A stretch of DNA of 15,716 nt from JBEVEP01 sp040512755. Its GTDB lineage: Bacteria; Pseudomonadota; Alphaproteobacteria; Rhizobiales; Rhizobiaceae. The stretch's first letter is position 1. Each line of letters begins with the position of its first letter. Location: contig JBEVEP010000273.1 of NCBI GenBank assembly GCA_040512755.1, positions 1-15,716 on the forward strand, given 5' to 3'. This document shows positions 14,469 through 15,716 of the stretch, one piece after another. A program made the position numbers and the translations under genes. Under the pieces are notes generated by a model. That model had not been told where the DNA came from, searched no databases, and was given only the letters and a program-made list of their open reading frames with translations.

Positions 14469-14493
14469 ACATCGGCATTGGATGAAATTTTAG
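14368..14493 (+). CDS. Possible 41-residue small protein (TTG start)
   Basis: A short reading frame starting at TTG 14368, preceded six bases earlier by AAAGGA (14356-14361) that overlaps the stop of the dehydrogenase gene, and ending at TAG 14491-14493. The translation begins MTILSPVYRACRSTPFFATE and contains two Cys (residues 11 and 24). I do not recognise it. The good Shine-Dalgarno and tight spacing support translation, but third-position base use is unremarkable and such frames arise by chance. The same span lies largely inside a 10-bp inverted repeat, so it may instead be structured untranslated RNA. Confidence 0.22.
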   Translation: MTILSPVYRACRSTPFFATEVDDCDGGSSELVKVHRHWMKF

Positions 14494-14530
14494 CGGTCGC
14501 CTGAACGCCGCGCGCGATAGGAGAAGCAAA

Positions 14531-15716
14531 ATGACGGACGTATTTGTCTACGACGCGGTGCGAACGCCACGCGGACGCGGCAAGAAGGACGGTTCGCTGC
14601 ATGAAGTGCCTGCAGTGCGTCTCGGCGCCAAGGTTCTGGAATCACTGCGCGACCGCAACGGCCTCGATACGGGAACAGTCGACGACATCATTTTCGGCTG
14701 CGTCGATCCGGTTGGCGAGGCCGGCTCGGTAATCCCGCGCGCGTCTGCCTTCGAGGCGGGCTATGACATGCGCGCGCCCGGCATTCAGATCTCGCGCTTC
14801 TGCGCTTCCGGCCTCGACGCCATCAATTTCGGCGCGGCCAAGATCGCCCAGGGTGCGGACGACATCGTTATTGCCGGTGGCGTTGAGTCGATGTCCCGCG
14901 TCGGCATGGGTATGTCCGGTGGCGCGTGGATCATGGACCCGTCGGTCGGCTTGCCCGGCTATTTCGTTCCGCAGGGCGTGTCTGCGGACCTGATTGCGAC
15001 CAAGTACGGTTTCTCGCGCGACGATGTCGACGCCTATGCGGTGGAGAGCCAGAAGCGCGCGGCCCACGCCTGGGAAAAGGGCTACTTCAAGAAGTCCGTC
15101 GTCCCGATCAAGGACCAGAACGGCCTCACCATCCTCGATCACGATGAGCATATGCGGCCGATGACAGACATGCAGAGCCTGGCCTCGCTCAATCCCTCAT
15201 TCGCCATGCCGGGCGAAATGGGTGGCTTCTCCTCTGTAGCGATCCAGCGCCATCCGGAGGTCGAGGAGATCAACTATGTCCACCATGCGGGCAATTCGTC
15301 GGGCATCGTAGACGGAGCGGCTGCCGTGCTGCTCGGCTCCAAGAGGGCCGGCAAAGCGATGGGCGCAAAGCCCCGCGCGCGGATAAGGGCTTTTGCCAAC
15401 ATCGGTTCTGAGCCGGCGATCATGCTCACCGGGCCGGTCGACGTGACGGAGAAGCTGCTCAAGAAATCCAAGATGAAGCTCAAGGACATCGATCTCTTCG
15501 AGCTGAACGAGGCCTTTGCCTCTGTCGTTCTCCGCTATATCCAGGCTTTCGACATTCCTCACGACCGGATCAACGTCAATGGGGGCGCCATCGCAATGGG
15601 CCACCCGCTCGGTGCGACCGGCGCCATGATCTTCGGCACCGTGCTTGATGAACTCGAGCGCCGCGATCTGAACACCGCTCTGGTCACGCTGTGTATCGGC
15701 GCGGGCATGGGCACCG
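14531..15716 (+). CDS. fadA: Acetyl-CoA C-acyltransferase (thiolase), 3' end cut
   Basis: 395 residues are visible before the window ends mid-codon; typical family length is near 400, so only a few C-terminal residues are missing. Thiolase II active-site residues are present: Cys91 in SRFCASGLDA (88-97), His358 in NGGAIAMGHPLGATG (350-364) and Cys388 in CIGAGMG (388-394), plus NEAFA (326-330). It cleaves 3-ketoacyl-CoA to acetyl-CoA and a shortened acyl-CoA, the last step of beta-oxidation; the reverse acetoacetyl-CoA synthesis is possible but less likely beside two acyl-CoA dehydrogenases. AGGAGA at 14519-14524 sits six bases before the ATG, a strong start signal. A fadB gene (hydratase/3-hydroxyacyl-CoA dehydrogenase) would be expected immediately downstream. 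Confidence 0.92.
   Translation, partial: MTDVFVYDAVRTPRGRGKKDGSLHEVPAVRLGAKVLESLRDRNGLDTGTVDDIIFGCVDPVGEAGSVIPRASAFEAGYDMRAPGIQISRFCASGLDAINFGAAKIAQGADDIVIAGGVESMSRVGMGMSGGAWIMDPSVGLPGYFVPQGVSADLIATKYGFSRDDVDAYAVESQKRAAHAWEKGYFKKSVVPIKDQNGLTILDHDEHMRPMTDMQSLASLNPSFAMPGEMGGFSSVAIQRHPEVEEINYVHHAGNSSGIVDGAAAVLLGSKRAGKAMGAKPRARIRAFANIGSEPAIMLTGPVDVTEKLLKKSKMKLKDIDLFELNEAFASVVLRYIQAFDIPHDRINVNGGAIAMGHPLGATGAMIFGTVLDELERRDLNTALVTLCIGAGMGT

Noticed and set aside
1..15716. CRISPR array, tRNA/rRNA genes, insertion sequence or prophage
   Set aside because: No regularly spaced repeats, no tRNA-like cloverleaf or rRNA sequence, and no transposase, integrase or phage protein seen on either strand.

Overview
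The window looks like chromosomal DNA of a GC-rich alphaproteobacterium of the order Hyphomicrobiales (Rhizobiales), most likely near Rhizobiaceae or Phyllobacteriaceae. The evidence is a PodJ-type polarity protein, a TauE/SafE permease coupled to a TIGR02186-type protein, a ligase-associated helicase/phosphoesterase pair, and a RIME-like palindromic intergenic repeat of the kind known from rhizobia. I see no phage genes, transposase, CRISPR array, tRNA or rRNA. This is ordinary core-genome content, and I do not find a convincing new multi-gene system.

Layout. Positions 1-301 hold an inverted-repeat element and no gene. A YceH-family (DUF480) gene on the minus strand (302-937) diverges from a plus-strand pair: an Lhr-type DEXH helicase (1130-3652) overlapping pdeM (3649-4359). 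Their shared upstream region carries a 10-bp direct repeat with a 20-bp period. A RIME-like repeat (about 4437-4599) fills the convergent gap that follows. On the minus strand come a TIGR02186-type membrane-anchored protein (4648-5436) and, overlapping it by one base, a TauE/SafE permease (5436-6359). Upstream of these lies a large podJ-like gene (6548-10102), also on the minus strand.

A 437-bp divergent region (10103-10539) separates podJ from a plus-strand fatty-acid block: a MerR-family regulator (10540-11004) with a strong terminator, an acyl-CoA dehydrogenase with the extended C-terminal domain (11288-13084), a second acyl-CoA dehydrogenase of the long-chain/isovaleryl active-site type (13184-14356), and a FadA-type thiolase (from 14531) cut by the window end.

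How the genes fit together. The dehydrogenases and thiolase supply the first and last steps of beta-oxidation; hydratase and 3-hydroxyacyl-CoA dehydrogenase (fadB) are expected just beyond the right edge. The MerR protein has no cysteine and resembles the LiuR/GnyR type that controls acyl-CoA catabolism. Two related palindromes, one upstream of merR and one upstream of the first dehydrogenase, share the core TTACGyAAACGT and are good operator candidates for an autoregulated local regulon. podJ has candidate CtrA and CcrM (GANTC) sites upstream, which would fit cell-cycle control. Helicase and PdeM belong to a DNA-damage-response set whose usual ligase and nuclease partners are not next to them here.
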